A DNA stretch of 64,000 bases from Siphonodentalium dalli (GCA_032622095.1 CP136068.1:129217989-129281988), one strand, 5' to 3'; counted from the first letter of the stretch, positions 1-13,500 are shown. The notes: generated by a model not told the origin, from the sequence alone. Made by a program: numbers and translations.

Positions 1-964
1 ATACCTTTCCAACCCAGTACGTCGCCCTTGTTGGGATACGGTTTCCACCTGTTTGAAACTGGTTTCGCTCTCCTAGTGGACCCTGGATTGGTTACCTTAT
101 CAACATTGTGAACTCCCTCAACTTGCTTTGGTCTAACGACATCGTGACTTCCCACTGGTTGTGGACTCACTTGATTTGTGACCACCGGAGTGCCATAATT
201 AAGGTAAGGCGAACCAAACATTTGCATGTTACGTGGATTGAATACCGGTGGATTCCAATGTGGCGGCGGTACATGTGGGCGACACCAAAATTGTGTCACG
301 CACGGTTGCACGTCCCTCGGTTGATAAGAGATATATGAACCATTTGTCGTCAGATCTGGTGTCAAATTTGTGTCCGATTGTGGAATTGTTACAGTCGTCT
401 CTGGAATTGTGGACATCAGCAGATTTCCCATCCCATTTCCCGATAAGTAACTGGACATTTTTTTACATTGGTAACTTGGGCCCCTGAATCAGAAATGGTA
501 CCATCAACATTAGTTGGGTACAATGGTTGTTGGTATGTCATGTTTTGATTCGTTCCAACTGCCATTTGTTCTGTATTCGGGGTTTGGACATTGTTAGCCT
601 GACAAGCGTTAATTTCAGTTGACAATAAGTCCGTCGCGTTGAAACTGTTATGTGATGCCCCACCACCGTTACTCACTTGCGAATATATTTTTTCGCAATG
701 GTTAGTGTCACTCCCGATAACAATTGAGTGCATGAATGTTTGATTTGATGGGTAATCATACATTAATCCGATTGAGATGTTTGACCCCGTGTGATTAGAA
801 GCCCCATGAGCAAATCCGGACATTGAATCATCCTGTTGGCTAATCAGCGGATTAGCGACGGAGTGTACCCACGGAGTGTGCGCTTGAGCGAACAATGGCT
901 CAACTCGCTGGCTGTTCATCGGATTATACGCCGCTTTCACATCTGCACTGATGTTTTGAATCAT
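1..964 (-). CDS. Unrecognised Asn/Pro/Gln-rich open frame, frameshifted, runs off left edge
   Basis: A minus-strand ORF starts at an ATG at 964, with in-frame stops just upstream, and ends at 416 after 182 aa. A second minus-strand frame is open from about 458 to base 1 without a stop. The two overlap at a run of seven T on the plus strand (458-464, A7 in the sense strand), so a single-base slip there would join them into one protein of more than 300 aa. The composition is rich in Asn, Ser, Gln, Thr and Pro, with no domain I recognise. The downstream part has Pro-rich stretches such as CRPHVPPPHWNPP. It could be the ORF1/gag-like protein of a retrotransposon or the first exon of a divergently transcribed cellular gene. 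An octamer-type ATGCAAAT lies at 966-973, just before the start. Assembly error, mutation and true frameshifting cannot be told apart here. Confidence 0.4.
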
Positions 965-2240
965 GATGCAAATGACCTACTTCCCGTTTCAACAAAATAA
1001 CGATTGGCTGTTTTAGCAGATACGAATAGTTCCGAAAATTCCAGCAAGAATTTTCATGTGCTCGCAACGTTGTTATAGCGACGTCCCCTCTTTGGACTGT
1101 TTGGGGAAATTATTCGTTATCTTCCAAAAACAATTCGCGCAAATAAAAACTCCCAAAATTTGCTAATTTCGGAACTCCTCGATAAAAGATGTTATAAAAG
1201 GTGTAATTGCACGAATATTGAACAAATGGTGATATACTATCCGAAATATGCCTATATAAACGCTATTGGTAGCCTTTATAGACAAATTCCCCCCACATTT
1301 ATAAAACCATTTGAAAAATTGGAAAATAATCCTACGAAATTTGGCAAAAATAATACTCTGGGACAAAAATAATTCAATTGCATGAAATAAAAAAAATTGA
1401 AAAGAAATTTCCGTGAAAATGGGCAAAAACGAAAAAATAAGTGCCAATTAATTGAAAAATACGGCGAACTTGACTGAAATGTCCGCGCAGCAGAATGAAA
1501 ACAAAACAGCCTTCATTCCCTACTAAAAAAAATAAATAAGCCAATAGCAACTGGTTTGAGAAAAAATAAATATTCAACAAAGTGGCAAAGACTTGTGTGA
1601 AAAAAAAAATGCAAGCCAAAAAACAATCAGAAAAATTGCAAAAAAGTATGACAAAAAGCTAAATTATCTTATAAATAAATAAATAGGAAGAATAGTATGC
1701 AGTGCAAAGTGCGAAGAGCAAAAATTACGGTGCGGATTGCAGAAATTACCAAAGATAATAAACGGATTGAAAAACATGTGAAAAATTATTTTGCCAGTGT
1801 GAGAAAACAGTGTAAATTACCGGCGATAAAAATATCAAAACAGTGCACAAAAACCGCCGCAAAGATTCGAGTAAGGTCGACGACGCCATTTGTTATATGT
1901 ATGGGGTACAGTGCAGCATTGTGAATAATTATACATGAAGTGCAAGTGTGAAATAATACCTTTTAATAATACAGCAATAGAAATACACGATGTTGACAAT
2001 AAGAAGATCTGGATTCAAGCGATGGGTTTCCGTCAGCCTCGTCATCTCGTCAACTTCCGGCTATCTTCGGGCATCCTCGATGGTTTCCGGATTTTCCCGT
2101 ATCTTCGCTCCAATATCGCTATATTGGAGCCGTTTGCCGAGACGTATCTATCAGATACAGGTTTTACTCTACCAGGCCTAACTCTTAAAACCCATAAATA
2201 CAACAGCCAAACCCTGCAGCCCGCATTTATTGAAGAATTG
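965..2240. other. AT-rich non-coding stretch, nothing recognised
   Basis: This stretch is A-rich on the plus strand with many short homopolymers. The small open frames in it on both strands look like chance. It lies between the left-edge minus-strand frame and the first dispersed repeat, so it could contain that frame's promoter or 5' leader, but I see no supported signal. Confidence 0.5.
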
Positions 2241-2880
2241 TTTTTATACCCCCACTTTCGAAGAAAATGGGGGGTATACTGGATTGACTACGTCTGTCCG
2301 TCCGTCCGTCACGCTTTCTCACTCCGTGTGTCCGTCCGTCCGTCCGTCCGGCTAATTGCGGTTCGGTCCGACTTTTTGTTTTAAGTTACGCCTCATTTTC
2401 GACTTATTTTGACTTAGAAAATTCTGTCCGACTTAATAACTTTAACAAATATGAACCGATTTCAATATTTTTTGGTATACATGCTTCTCATAATACCATC
2501 TCTGCATGATGCTAATTGCGGTTCGGTCCGACTTTTGTTTTTAGTTACGCTTCATTTTCGACTTAATTTGACTTAGAAAATTCTGTCCGACTTAATAACT
2601 TTAACACATATGAACCGATTTCAATAACTTTTGGTATACACTCTTCTCACAATACCCTCTCTACGTGATGCGGCTAGGGATTGGCTCAGACTGTTTTTAG
2701 TAATATTACACTTCATTTTCGACTTATTTTGACTATGGATGAACCAATTTGAATAATTGTTTCTGTACAAGCTTCTTGTGACACCATAGCGATATTATTA
2801 GTCCGAATTTTTCATTACGGATAATGCGGGTTGAATTTGCCATGGTGGGGGTATGCTAGCACGCGCGTGAACACTTCTTG
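2241..2880 (+). repeat. Tandem-repeat element: TATACCCCC hairpin, TCCG array, 160-bp units
   Basis: It begins with a hairpin formed by TATACCCCC (2246) and GGGGGTATA (2271), followed by a (TCCG)n array at about 2293-2351. Two units starting GCTAATTGCGGTTCGG follow at 2351 and 2511 (period 160 bp), then a degenerate third unit. The right end carries GGTGGGGGTATG, the palindrome CACGCGCGTG and then AACACTTCTTGT. A hairpin about 11 bases before a TCTTG|T end resembles a Helentron-type 3' terminus; that class assignment is inference. Confidence 0.7.
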
Positions 2881-3100
2881 TTAAATGTACAGGCATGTTT
2901 AGTATCACATTCAGATCCGTTTTGCTACCGAATTTGAATGATTTTCGATGAAAAACATGGCCACTGGCAGCAATCTAGGATTTTACTCATTGTATGACTA
3001 ATCGCCGGGTGTTTAGTATTATATGTACACAAACATTCAAACTTTCTGCATTCCCTATCACTGCATTAACTGTAACATTTGTCATTAGCCCATCTCCAAA

Positions 3101-3662
3101 TTAAAATTCAGTGTCACTGACACTTGCATTAAAAAAAACTTGACTTATAGTTTGGCGATGAAGGTTCTTGGGTAGGCATTGACATATGGCTTTAACACAA
3201 TAACTTGAATAAATATGAACTGATTTTGTTGATATTTGGTATTTGAGACTTGCTAAATAAAATATTGAAAGAGTTCGAAAACCGACCAAGTCTGGATATT
3301 GTGGGTGGAGTTACGGTCCTCAGTTAGTTTATTTTCGTAAATGTTTTTCGCGTTAGTGCGATAACCTGAACAAAAGTCAACTTATTTCACTGATATTCAG
3401 TATTTGCATGATCAAGACTTGCTCAACAAAATATTGACCCAGTTTGATAACCGACTAGGTCTGCATATCGTGTGCAGAATTATGTCACTTAATTAGTTTT
3501 TCTGGAATTCTTCATCGGAATAAATTTAACAAACAGCAATTGATTTTGTTGATATTCTGTATATGAGACTTGCTCAACAATTTTTAAATCGACCAGGTTA
3601 CGAATAATGTATTTTTTTTCAATCCAAACCTGTGTTTCGAGTAGCTACCACAACTCTACTCA
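3101..3662 (+). repeat. Older copy of the 161-bp satellite element
   Basis: The left part carries AACTTGACTTATAGTTTGG, matching the start of the 11.2-kb satellite element (ACTCGACTTATAGTTTGATG at about 11226). Three degenerate units of about 160 bp follow, with recurring TTGTTGATATT(T/C)(G/T)GTAT, GAGACTTGCT and GAAAACCGACCA(A/G)GTC blocks. The end has a CAGCTTCGCTG hairpin followed by ATGTGAAGTCTTGT. Divergence is much greater than among the units at 11.4-13.5 kb, so this copy is older. Confidence 0.6.
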
Positions 3663-3887
3663 GCTTCGCTGATGTGAAGTCTTGTAATTTTATTTATCTA
3701 GACTAATACAGAAACTACAGTGAAGACCAGACAGGCCCTTAAAGGTGGCCTTTGTTATCTGTTATAATTTAGAAATAACAGTTACCAAATTATGAAAATT
3801 TCCTCAAGAATATACTAATAATATTATAGTATAATGATAGTATGAATGCGATGTTATTCAGAAAACACTGTGTGTGATATGAGCATT

Positions 3888-3900
3888 TATATATAAAAAG
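3888..3900 (+). promoter_or_regulatory. TATA box of the caspase gene
   Basis: The motif TATATATAAAAAG lies about 30 bp upstream of the point where the inferred first exon would begin, with CACTCAACG, an initiator-like context, near 3918-3925. The distance to a perfect splice donor at 4014 fits a short untranslated first exon. The start site itself is inferred. Confidence 0.55.
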
Positions 3901-3917
3901 TGAGCGAAGAGCAAAAC

Positions 3918-4013
3918 ACTCAACGCCGTGGCGAGTTCTTTCAGTGGAGTGATTCACGCTGACCTATTCAACTACAAAATATTGAGTGGTGAGGTTTAGC
4001 AAGCACTATACTG
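3918..4013 (+). other. Probable untranslated exon 1 of the caspase gene
   Basis: The segment runs from the expected start site to a consensus donor, CTG|GTAAGT, at 4014. It contains no ATG, as expected for a 5' UTR exon. It would splice to the acceptor TGATTTTTCAG ending at 4344. The start coordinate is approximate, and an additional small exon in the 331-bp intron cannot be excluded. Confidence 0.5.
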
Positions 4014-4344
4014 GTAAGTTGCAAACAATTTTGAGGCAGTTCTAACCTAATTTCACAAAGTGGTGTTGATTGTTTTGCTTATCGCATACTCTTGACGTAC
4101 TGTACTGTAGCAAATTTGGCAATTGTTTATACAACACAGCATACATAAATTAACAATAACCTCTTGCAATTTACGCGATATTTATTATTGTTATTAGAAC
4201 AAAATCTGTCTATAATATAATATTCTACCTGTTTATTGCAGTTTTAACAGATGTGACTATTTTATCAGCAATACCCACCACATTCGATTACCCTATCTTT
4301 AATGTGTGGAATGCAAAAATAGGTCTACTTATCTGATTTTTCAG

Positions 4345-4524
4345 TTGTACAAAATGGAGTCTGAACCCCGTGGGTTTATGCTCATCATCAACAATGAGGT
4401 ATTCAAATATGATGGGAAAGTAGTCGGTGAGCGTACAGGTACCAATCAGGATGCGGACGGTCTTCGGGAAACATTTCTCCGACTCGGCTTTGAAGTCGAT
4501 ATAAAACAGGACCTGACTGCTGAG
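4345..4524 (+). CDS. Caspase exon 2, N-terminal part of p20
   Basis: The acceptor is CTGATTTTTCAG|TTG and the start ATG is at 4354. It encodes 57 aa ending DIKQDLTAE. The donor is GAG|GTTTGT at 4525, phase 0. Reading on past the donor meets a stop at 4716, so the longer open frame starting at 4306 is intron read-through. It contains the conserved LIINN strand and the S1 Arg. Confidence 0.93.
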
Positions 4525-7500
4525 GTTTGTATAATCATTGGGACCTTCTCCTTAATAAAACTGCTGTATTTAAACAAACATGAAATCCGTTTTGAAGACG
4601 TGTTGCATCATTATTCCGAGAAACGTCTGCTGTTATACTATTTCACTGAACAGGTTTATAAAGAGAGCATTCAAAGAGAAATGGCTCCTTTGAACCTTCA
4701 AATTAAGTCTTCATAAATTGGAATGAGGACTAACAAAATTTGACTATGCAGAATATTTCTGACCAAACTCGTCAAGATAGCACTGAAATTATATTATCTT
4801 ATAATTTTCTGAATGATTTTCATGAACAAATGATGAGTGGAGGACACACTGCTTTGATGAATGTAATTATTTCTTCTATGATTCCATAAATCTTTCTGGT
4901 GAAATAAAATCTATGTTACTCTCGGGACTAAAATGAAAGAAAGGTGCAGAATAAAAGTAGGGTAGAAATTATCCTAAAATCAAATAAGAGTAGGGGCGGA
5001 ATAGGGTGTGAAATTCTCCAATCTTGATATGCTATTATGTCAATTTTGATAAGAAATTGGCTCCCAGGCACCCGGCAAAATTACAAAATTGCAGAATTCT
5101 GCCATAATCATCAAGCAGCAAGTTTTCAGGTCATTGGAGTACATAAACACAAAATATTGTAATCTTAAAACAACTGTGTTGAATATTGTGAGGCAGTGAG
5201 CTGGTGTTGTGATATAATAGGCCTACAGGGTACTGTATTACATATGTATATATATATATATATATACTACCAAGAGCAGTTTGACTGAATTGGTCATTGT
5301 CCCATTGTGTGATTGCTATCATACACAAAGGCACCCATGATCTTCAAAATGTACAAATTGACAACCACGATCTCCCAAATGTGAAAGTCAAACCCAATGC
5401 TGGTGTATTAATTTTATTGAAATTTCACTGAAAACTCACAATTTTTTTTTTCAATAATAATTCAGGAGTGTATTTTTGCATGAAACCTACGACAATGACC
5501 AATTCAGCTTTAGTGTGGACCTATTTAGATTTCTGGAATCAGGGCAAGAATGTCACAGAAGTGAGAACTACTATACGGGGATATTCAAGACTCAAACAAC
5601 CAACCATTTAACCTTGTCTTTACTAATGGAATCTCCCATTCAATTACAATGTATAATTTGGAATGGTTATTACTCATTTGGAGGGATGTTCAGAAAATAT
5701 AAGCGCACAACATAGATGAACACATAATATAAGTGCAAATAAATTCCTTTGATTGGTTGGAAATGTCCAGATAATAATATATTATGGTAGTTTGTTGAAC
5801 TTATTTTCTGAACATTTCCTAAAGGAACTACTCATTAATGGGAAGTTATTAAACAAAAGGTAAAAAAAAGACTCAACCCTTTAACTTTTAATATTTTACA
5901 GAAAATGAAGAGTACTCTGGTTGAATTTTCTCGAAAAGAAGGACTTGATAATGTTGATGCCATAATTGTGGCTATACTGTCACATGGTGATGCTGATACA
6001 AAAATATTTGGAGTTGACTATGACTGGATATCTGATTCTATTGTGCAAGGTATATTCTCAAACCTAAACTGTGCAGGCATGAAGAACAAACCAAAATTTC
6101 TGATTATTAATGCTTGTCGAGGTGGTGCATCCTTTAGTGCAAGTGATGGACAGACTACCCCGCATCATGTAACAGACAGTGAAATTGTCCCGCCATTGGT
6201 GAGCAGTGAGGTGGCTCATCAAAATCAAGGTGGGCATGGATCAGCTGATCAACTAGTTGCCTTTTCTACTATTAAAGGTGAGTCTTATGGGTGTTATATT
6301 TTAAATATTTTACATGCTTTGTATCATCTGCGATAACTGCATTGTCTGCGGAGCTCAGCCAAAGATATTTACCTATATGCAAGAAACTTACACACTAATT
6401 AACAGTTAATACATGCTATCCATGATTATATATTATTGGTGTACAAACTTGATATATGACTAAATAGTATTGTGTGTATTTTCAATATTATTCAGTCATA
6501 GATAGTATCTATTGAACCACACACTTAGATTCCACATATTAACCCTGCTAGTATGATCTATTTCTGCTAAAGCGCATATGATTTGTACTTAAGTTGAAAA
6601 CATAATTATTTCATGGTCAATGAGTTAACAAATGGTCTGTACTACAATACTGAATACCAATATTGCCTACATGTACTATTGTACAGGTAACTAACTATTG
6701 TTGAGGTAGACAAGTAACACAACTCTTTCTGCACGGTACTGTACTTGCAGCTAGATCGATCGTAAAATCGGTCAACGATGCGGTTACAAATTACTTTTGT
6801 GTTTAATTATGATAAAATGATCATGGACGGGATGTAAACAGTTAGTTGCGTAGCCGTATAATGTGTACAAACTGACTTCTGGCTGGGAGAGTTTGTGTAT
6901 TGGGGTTATTTTATTCACTCTTCCCACAGAATAAGGCAGGGAACTCAATTGTGAGATTCAATTTACGTTTCACATCACTTTAAGACAACATATTTACATA
7001 TGTTTTTCCACCCATTTCCAATTGTGTCAAATTTAATGTTCAGATTAATTCACATGCTTCAATATTGGTTAAAACTCATTCTTATACTGCGATTCATACT
7101 ACCGGTAGTATAGCTCACCAGTGACCAGAGGCGGACTGGCCGATCGGGAGACCGGGAAAATTCCCGATGGGCCGGAGGCCGTGGGGGGGGGGGGGGGGTC
7201 TATGTGGTTGGGCCGCAAATGAAACCGACGTGGGCCGCCACATGTGTTGTTTAACCAGCCTACATTGTAATTGGCTAATCGTAATTTTGTCATTAAATGA
7301 ACTTGTCAAGATCATATAACACCACGTAAAGACCCCGTTATGCTCGAGATTTTAACGGTAACTCCCAGCTGTAAATCCCGAAAATATTCTCACGCACCCC
7401 TCCCGGACCCTCCCCCAATTGAAATTTCCAACACAATAGGAACGCTTCAGTTGAGGCCAGTCTAGATGCTAGGATTAGCGATTTTATTGTATAGTTTTCA

Positions 7501-10500
7501 AAATTTTCTCACCCCGGGCCGAACAACCAGGGACAGCCCGGTGTGTCCTGGTCTCTTGTCCGTAGCCGTGTGCAATTGTCTGGAGTTAGACCGCTAGATG
7601 TTAGAATTTATGCAATTTTTCAGGTAAAATATCTGAATGGTCTGATACCGGGAATATATAGAACCATGGGTTATGAATATGTAGGATATTATGCCAGAGC
7701 ACTGAGGTGCAAGGGGGTGCAAATGGAATTATGTAAAAACATGTATATGGTCTGATTCTGATTCAAGGGGGGGGGGGGGTGCAGTTGGAATTTCCCAAGG
7801 TGGACACTGGACACCCCCCGGAACAGATTCTGATTCAGGGGGGGGGGGTGCAGTTAGAATTTCCCAAGGTGGACACCCCCTGAACAGATTCTGATTCAAG
7901 GGGGTGCAGATGGGCCGGTATTATATTCATTTCCCGGGCCGGTTTTTTGGCCCAGTCCGCCTCTGCCAGTGACACTGACAGTGTTGGTATCCAGTCTGCT
8001 GGTGATGTTAAGATTCCTTGGATGATTCGAGAATTCCAGTGGTGGAAAATCTACTAACATACCATGACAAAATGAGCAATATGAATTCATCAATGTTCAA
8101 ACTAATTGCATACCTCTTGTAAGGGTCTAAAGGCAATCAGAGCAGAGGGTTTTTCAGAACAATATATCTCGAACATTACTCCAAAGTAATCAACGAGACT
8201 TTAACAATTGGAATATTTTCAAAATTACATACAGTACTAGACTACTAGTAGCTTGTGTCACCACGACAACTTGATACCGATAAAGCCTTTTTTTAGGGTG
8301 CGTTTACACTGCTGTAGAAATGTATTCAGATCTGTATGAAGTCACGTGTCGCGCATTACTGTGATCACAACATGATTACTAATATTGAACGCTCGCTGAT
8401 CAGTACTCTGGTAATTGACAATTCACTGCGAGTCGTGTCAGTTTAGGCCAGACATAAAAATGTATCAACTATCAGCAGATAACAGCGATTTGGTATGTGT
8501 CGCATGTATTTAAAGTGTATCCTTATACCACTTGATAATGGTTCGAAGAATGAATGAAAATCATGCAGTTACCCTACAACACCCTTTATTTGACCACATG
8601 TAGTAAAATTTCCAACTGATGACAATTCCAATGACAATGTTGACCAATGTAGGACAATATTGTTTTCTTAAATTACATGCAGTTTTGATATATAGCTTTT
8701 AGACTATAAATATGATGACGATGACTGGCCACGGGGAGGGACCAGGACACAATCTTTCCAAATGTTGGACATTTCCAACATGACACCCGCCCCTATGATA
8801 AGGTTGGAAAATTTCCAGATGATGGCCATTCCAGCCCAAAATTTTGATAAAAAGTAGGAAATTATGCAAATATTGGTCCGAAAACAATACCCCCCCCCCC
8901 AAATAAAATGTTTGAAAATCAAACTACAAGATAATTTTCAATCTATTGTTGGTTTGGAAATTACAACTAATGTTGTGTCAGGTATGAAATTTCCAACCGT
9001 TGAACAAGTTGCCACGTCCCTGTCCGTGTTCAATATTCGAAATACACGGGTTGAAATGACAACGAAAACATTCGCCAAGCCCGAGTAACAATTAATCAAA
9101 ACTGATTTGCCTGTCGCAATGCTTCGGCGTTGACCGTGACGTTTAGCGGATACGAGTTTTGCTCACACGAACTAATACCGTTTTCTTTCTGTGTGCATTT
9201 CTATATCAACCCGTTTACACTAGTCTGCGTGTAGATCTGTGTACATTTCTATAGCAATGTAAATGCACCCTAAGGGATTGCTAATTTGGCTGTATTATTT
9301 ACTTCTCAATAACAATATCAAACTATATGAGATATTATTAATGTAATCAGCTAGAACTCTTCCACCAGTGGGGACATACCTATTTGTCCACATCCACATA
9401 TCATAAAGATGCATTAACACCCATATGGGACTTGCACAAATACTAAACTCATTTATCAAGAGATACCTTTTGGACCTTTGGATATACATGTAGCATCCTT
9501 ACATGTAATTCGTGGTAAAGTCAGAACAATATCGTTCTAAAGAAGGGACAGAATATTTGTTCTTAGCAACAAATAAAGAAAGTTATAAATGAGAGGACAC
9601 ACAATTATGTGTATTGGCTCGTTGAATAGTGGGCATTGATTTAAAGGAATGCCTATTTCTAGAATTATGTTGAGTGCAGATTGGTCTCAATCATCAATTT
9701 GTTAATTTCTATCTGAAGAATATACTGTAGACATTGAAATCCTGAAAATGTGATTTGTGGTTTTCATTTGCTCTTGGTGTCGACGGACTGGACTTGTGTG
9801 TATTGGTACATATATGTACATATACCACTACAAGACAAAAGAGAGGGAGGTACATACATGTCAAACTGTATACCCGGTATATGCGATATGGAATACATAC
9901 TAGATACTGGACTGTATTATTATATTGGAATATGAACTGTGTGGAGGCCACAAAACATCTGCAAACTTCACCAGGCCACAGCAAAATAAAGTGAGCTCTG
10001 AAGTATATAATAATGCATATCATTTACATAGCGCTTAATCCCTGGTGTAGCTCTAAGCGCTCACATTATTACCCCAACTGTTTTTTATGAGTAATGCCGA
10101 GTCTTGTGCCTGCTGCCATTTTACAGGCGCTTCACTAGAGCGGCTTACGGATACCCAATAACCAGGTACCTATTGCGCGTCTTGGTACGACGAAGCGCGC
10201 ACAGTACAAGTGACCTTGCCCAAGGGTCACAACCTGGCGCGAGATTTGAAACAGCTTGTGGCTATATATAGCACACACACCGCTCAATTCGGCCAAGCCA
10301 CTGTTGTGGACACAATAGTCCACCGAGCGAGGCGCGAACTCACGCCGGTGCATTAACACCATTACAAGTCCGACACTCTACCCACTGGGCTACCACATCC
10401 ATAAAGATGATCTGAGTGTACATGTCAGGTAATTGCTAATTTATGAAATAAAATAATCTATTTTGGACACATGCCCCCCGGGACTTAACTTCACCCCGCT

Positions 10501-13500
10501 CATTTTGTTCCTTATTATGTCCTTCAACTTCTAAGCAATGTAAACAAGAAAAAAAGGTGACCGTGTAGACTCCAGACAAGATGGCGACCATCATTGCCAC
10601 CGTTTTCAGACCAGACCCTAAGTCAGTGTTATGCTAATTATAGCGGGGGGGGGGGGGGTCGTCGGAAAAAATTTCCAGGCACGTATGATGGGGTGGGTGG
10701 GTGTCTCTTGGGTCCAAAAAACATTTTTTTCCATATGCCAAATTTGTTTTCCATTACTGCTATTGAGTCTTATTTTGATGTGTTTTGAACAGAAACAGGT
10801 CATATATAGTTAATACTAATGCTATACTACATATAGAGGTTATCAGAAGTTGGATCAGTTTCACAATGGCCAACAATAACCCAAATTCAACTTGATAGAA
10901 CTAGACACTGCGCTATTGGAAAAAATAAAATTTAATCAGGATTCCATCTACTGATACAGCAAAATAAGAATAACTATGCAGAACTCAGCTGAAAATAAGC
11001 AATAAAATGAAATCACACTTGACCATATGTGATATGGAAATAAAGATATAATAAATAATGGAATAAAAGAGACTTTTGACAACGTAAATCATAAAATCTT
11101 AACAAATAAATTGAAGGCCAGCCGGGCCAGCTTGACCAATTTAACATTGTTTTCCATGTTAATGTGGATCAGCTTGTAATGTTAACCACAGTAACGAAGA
11201 TTTTTAGTCGAGTTTTTTTCCAAAACTCGACTTATAGTTTGATGAGGGACGGTGGGCGGGCGGGCGGGCGGCGGACGGGCGGGCGGGCGACGTGTTTTGC
11301 TTATAACTCAACCGTTTATTGACGGATTAAAAAAAGTTTGGTGTGTGAGTACATATCCATGCACATAAGCTGCAGACAAAAAATCGGGTTCGTCCGCACA
11401 TTTATTACAGAGTTATGGCCCTTTGCCATTTTTCACTGATTTTAGGCTCGTTAGCGCAACAACTTCAACAAACGTTATCTGATTCGATTGAAATTTGGGA
11501 TATAGGTGTCTCCCAAGAATATCTCGGACGAGTCCGAAAGCCGGCCTGGTCCGATAAAATTTGATAGAGTTATGGCCCTTAATTAGTCATTTTTCACGAA
11601 TTTTCAGCTCGTTAGCGCGATAACTTCAACAAATGTTATCCGATTTGATTGAAATTTGGTATATAGGTGTCTCCCAAGAATATCTCAAATGAGTTCGAAA
11701 ACCGGCCTGGTCCGATAAAATTTGATAGAGTTATGGCCCTTAATTAGTCATTTTTCACGAATTTTCAGTTCGTTAGCGCGATAACTTCAACAAACGTTAT
11801 CCGATTTGATTGAAATTTGGTATATAGGTGTCTCCCAAGAATATCTCGGATGAGTTGGAAAACCGGCCTGGTCCGATAAAATTTGATAGAGTTATGGCCC
11901 TTAATTAGTCATTTTTCACAAATGTTCAGCTCGTTAGCGCGATAACTTCAACAAACGTTATCCGATTTGATTGAAATTTGGTATATAGGTGTCTCCCAAG
12001 AATATCTCAAAAGAGTTCGAAAACCGGCCTGGTCCGATAAAATTTGATAGAGTTATGGCCCTTAATTAGTCATTTTTCACGAATTTTCAGTTCGTTAGCG
12101 CGATAACTTCAACAAACGTTATCCGATTTGATTGAAATTTGGTATATATGTGTCTCTCAAGAATATCTCGGATGAATTGGAAAACCGGCCTGGTCCGATA
12201 AAATTTGATAGAGTTATGGCCCTTAATTAGTCATTTTTCACAAATGTTCAGCTCGTTAGCGCGATAACTTTAACAAACGTTATCCGATTTGATTGAAATT
12301 TGGTATATATGTGTCTCTCAAGAATATCTCGGATGAATTGGAAAACCGGCCTGGTCCGATAAAATTTGATAGAGTTATGGCCCTTACTTAGTCATTTTTC
12401 ACAAATGTTCAGCTCGTTAGCGCGATAACTTCAACAAACGTTATCCGATTTGATTGCAATTTGGTATATAGGTGTCTCCCAAGAATATCTCGGATGAATT
12501 CGAAAACCGGCCTGGTCCGATAAAATTTGATAGAGTTATGGCCCTTAATTAGTCATTTTTCACGAATTTTCAGCTCGTTAGCGCGATAACTTCAACAAAC
12601 GTTATCCGATTTGATTTGAAATTTGGTATATATGTGTCTCTCAAGAATATCTCGGATGAATTGGAAAACCGGCCTGGTCCGATAAAATTTGATAGAGTTA
12701 TGGCCCTTAATTAGTCATTTTTCACAAATGTTCAGCTCGTTAGCGCGATAACTTCAACAAACGTTATCCGATTTGATTGCAATTTGGTATATAGGTGTCT
12801 CCCAAGAATATCTCGGATGAATTTGAAAACCGGCCTGGTCCGATAAAATTTGATAGAGTTATGGCCCTTAATTAGTCATTTTTCACGAATTTTCAGCTCG
12901 TTAGCGCGATAACTTCAACAAACGTTATCCGATTTGATTTGAAATTTGGTATATTGGTGTCTCCCAAAAATATCTCGGATGAGTTCGAAAACCGGCCTGG
13001 TCCGATAAAATTTGATAGAGTTATGGCCCTTAATTAGTCATTTTTCACAAATGTTCAGCTCGTTAGCGCGATAATTTCAACAAACGTTATCCGATTTGAT
13101 TGAAATTTGGTATATAGGTGTCTCCCAAGAATATCTCGGATGAGTTCGAAAACCGGCCTGGTCCGATAAAATTTGATAGAGTTATGGCCCTTAATTAGTC
13201 ATTTTTCACGAATTTTCATCTCGTTAGCGCGATAACTTCAACAAACGTTATCCGATTTGATTGAAATTTGGTATATAGGTGTCTCCCAAGAATATCCTGG
13301 ATGATTTCGAAAACCAGCCTGGCCCAATAAAATTTGATAGAGTTTTGGCCCTTAATTAGTCATTTTTCGTGAATTTTTAGCTCGTTAGCGCGATAACTTT
13401 AACAAACGCCCTCCGATTTGTTTAAAATTTGGAATAGACATACTTGCCAAGAATATTTCGGACGAGTTGGAAAACCAGCCTGGCCCGATAAAATTTGATG

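Noticed and set aside
4306-4716. 136-aa open frame covering caspase exon 2
   Set aside because: Only 4345-4524 is exon. Bases before it contain the acceptor and bases after it are intron read-through past a clear donor.
5476-5715. 79-aa open frame in caspase intron 2
   Set aside because: No family resemblance. Exon 2 joins exon 3 with the expected caspase spacing, so no extra exon is needed.
10310-10403. Functional tRNA gene on the minus strand
   Set aside because: Box-like motifs are present but the cloverleaf stems do not pair and a long SINE body follows.
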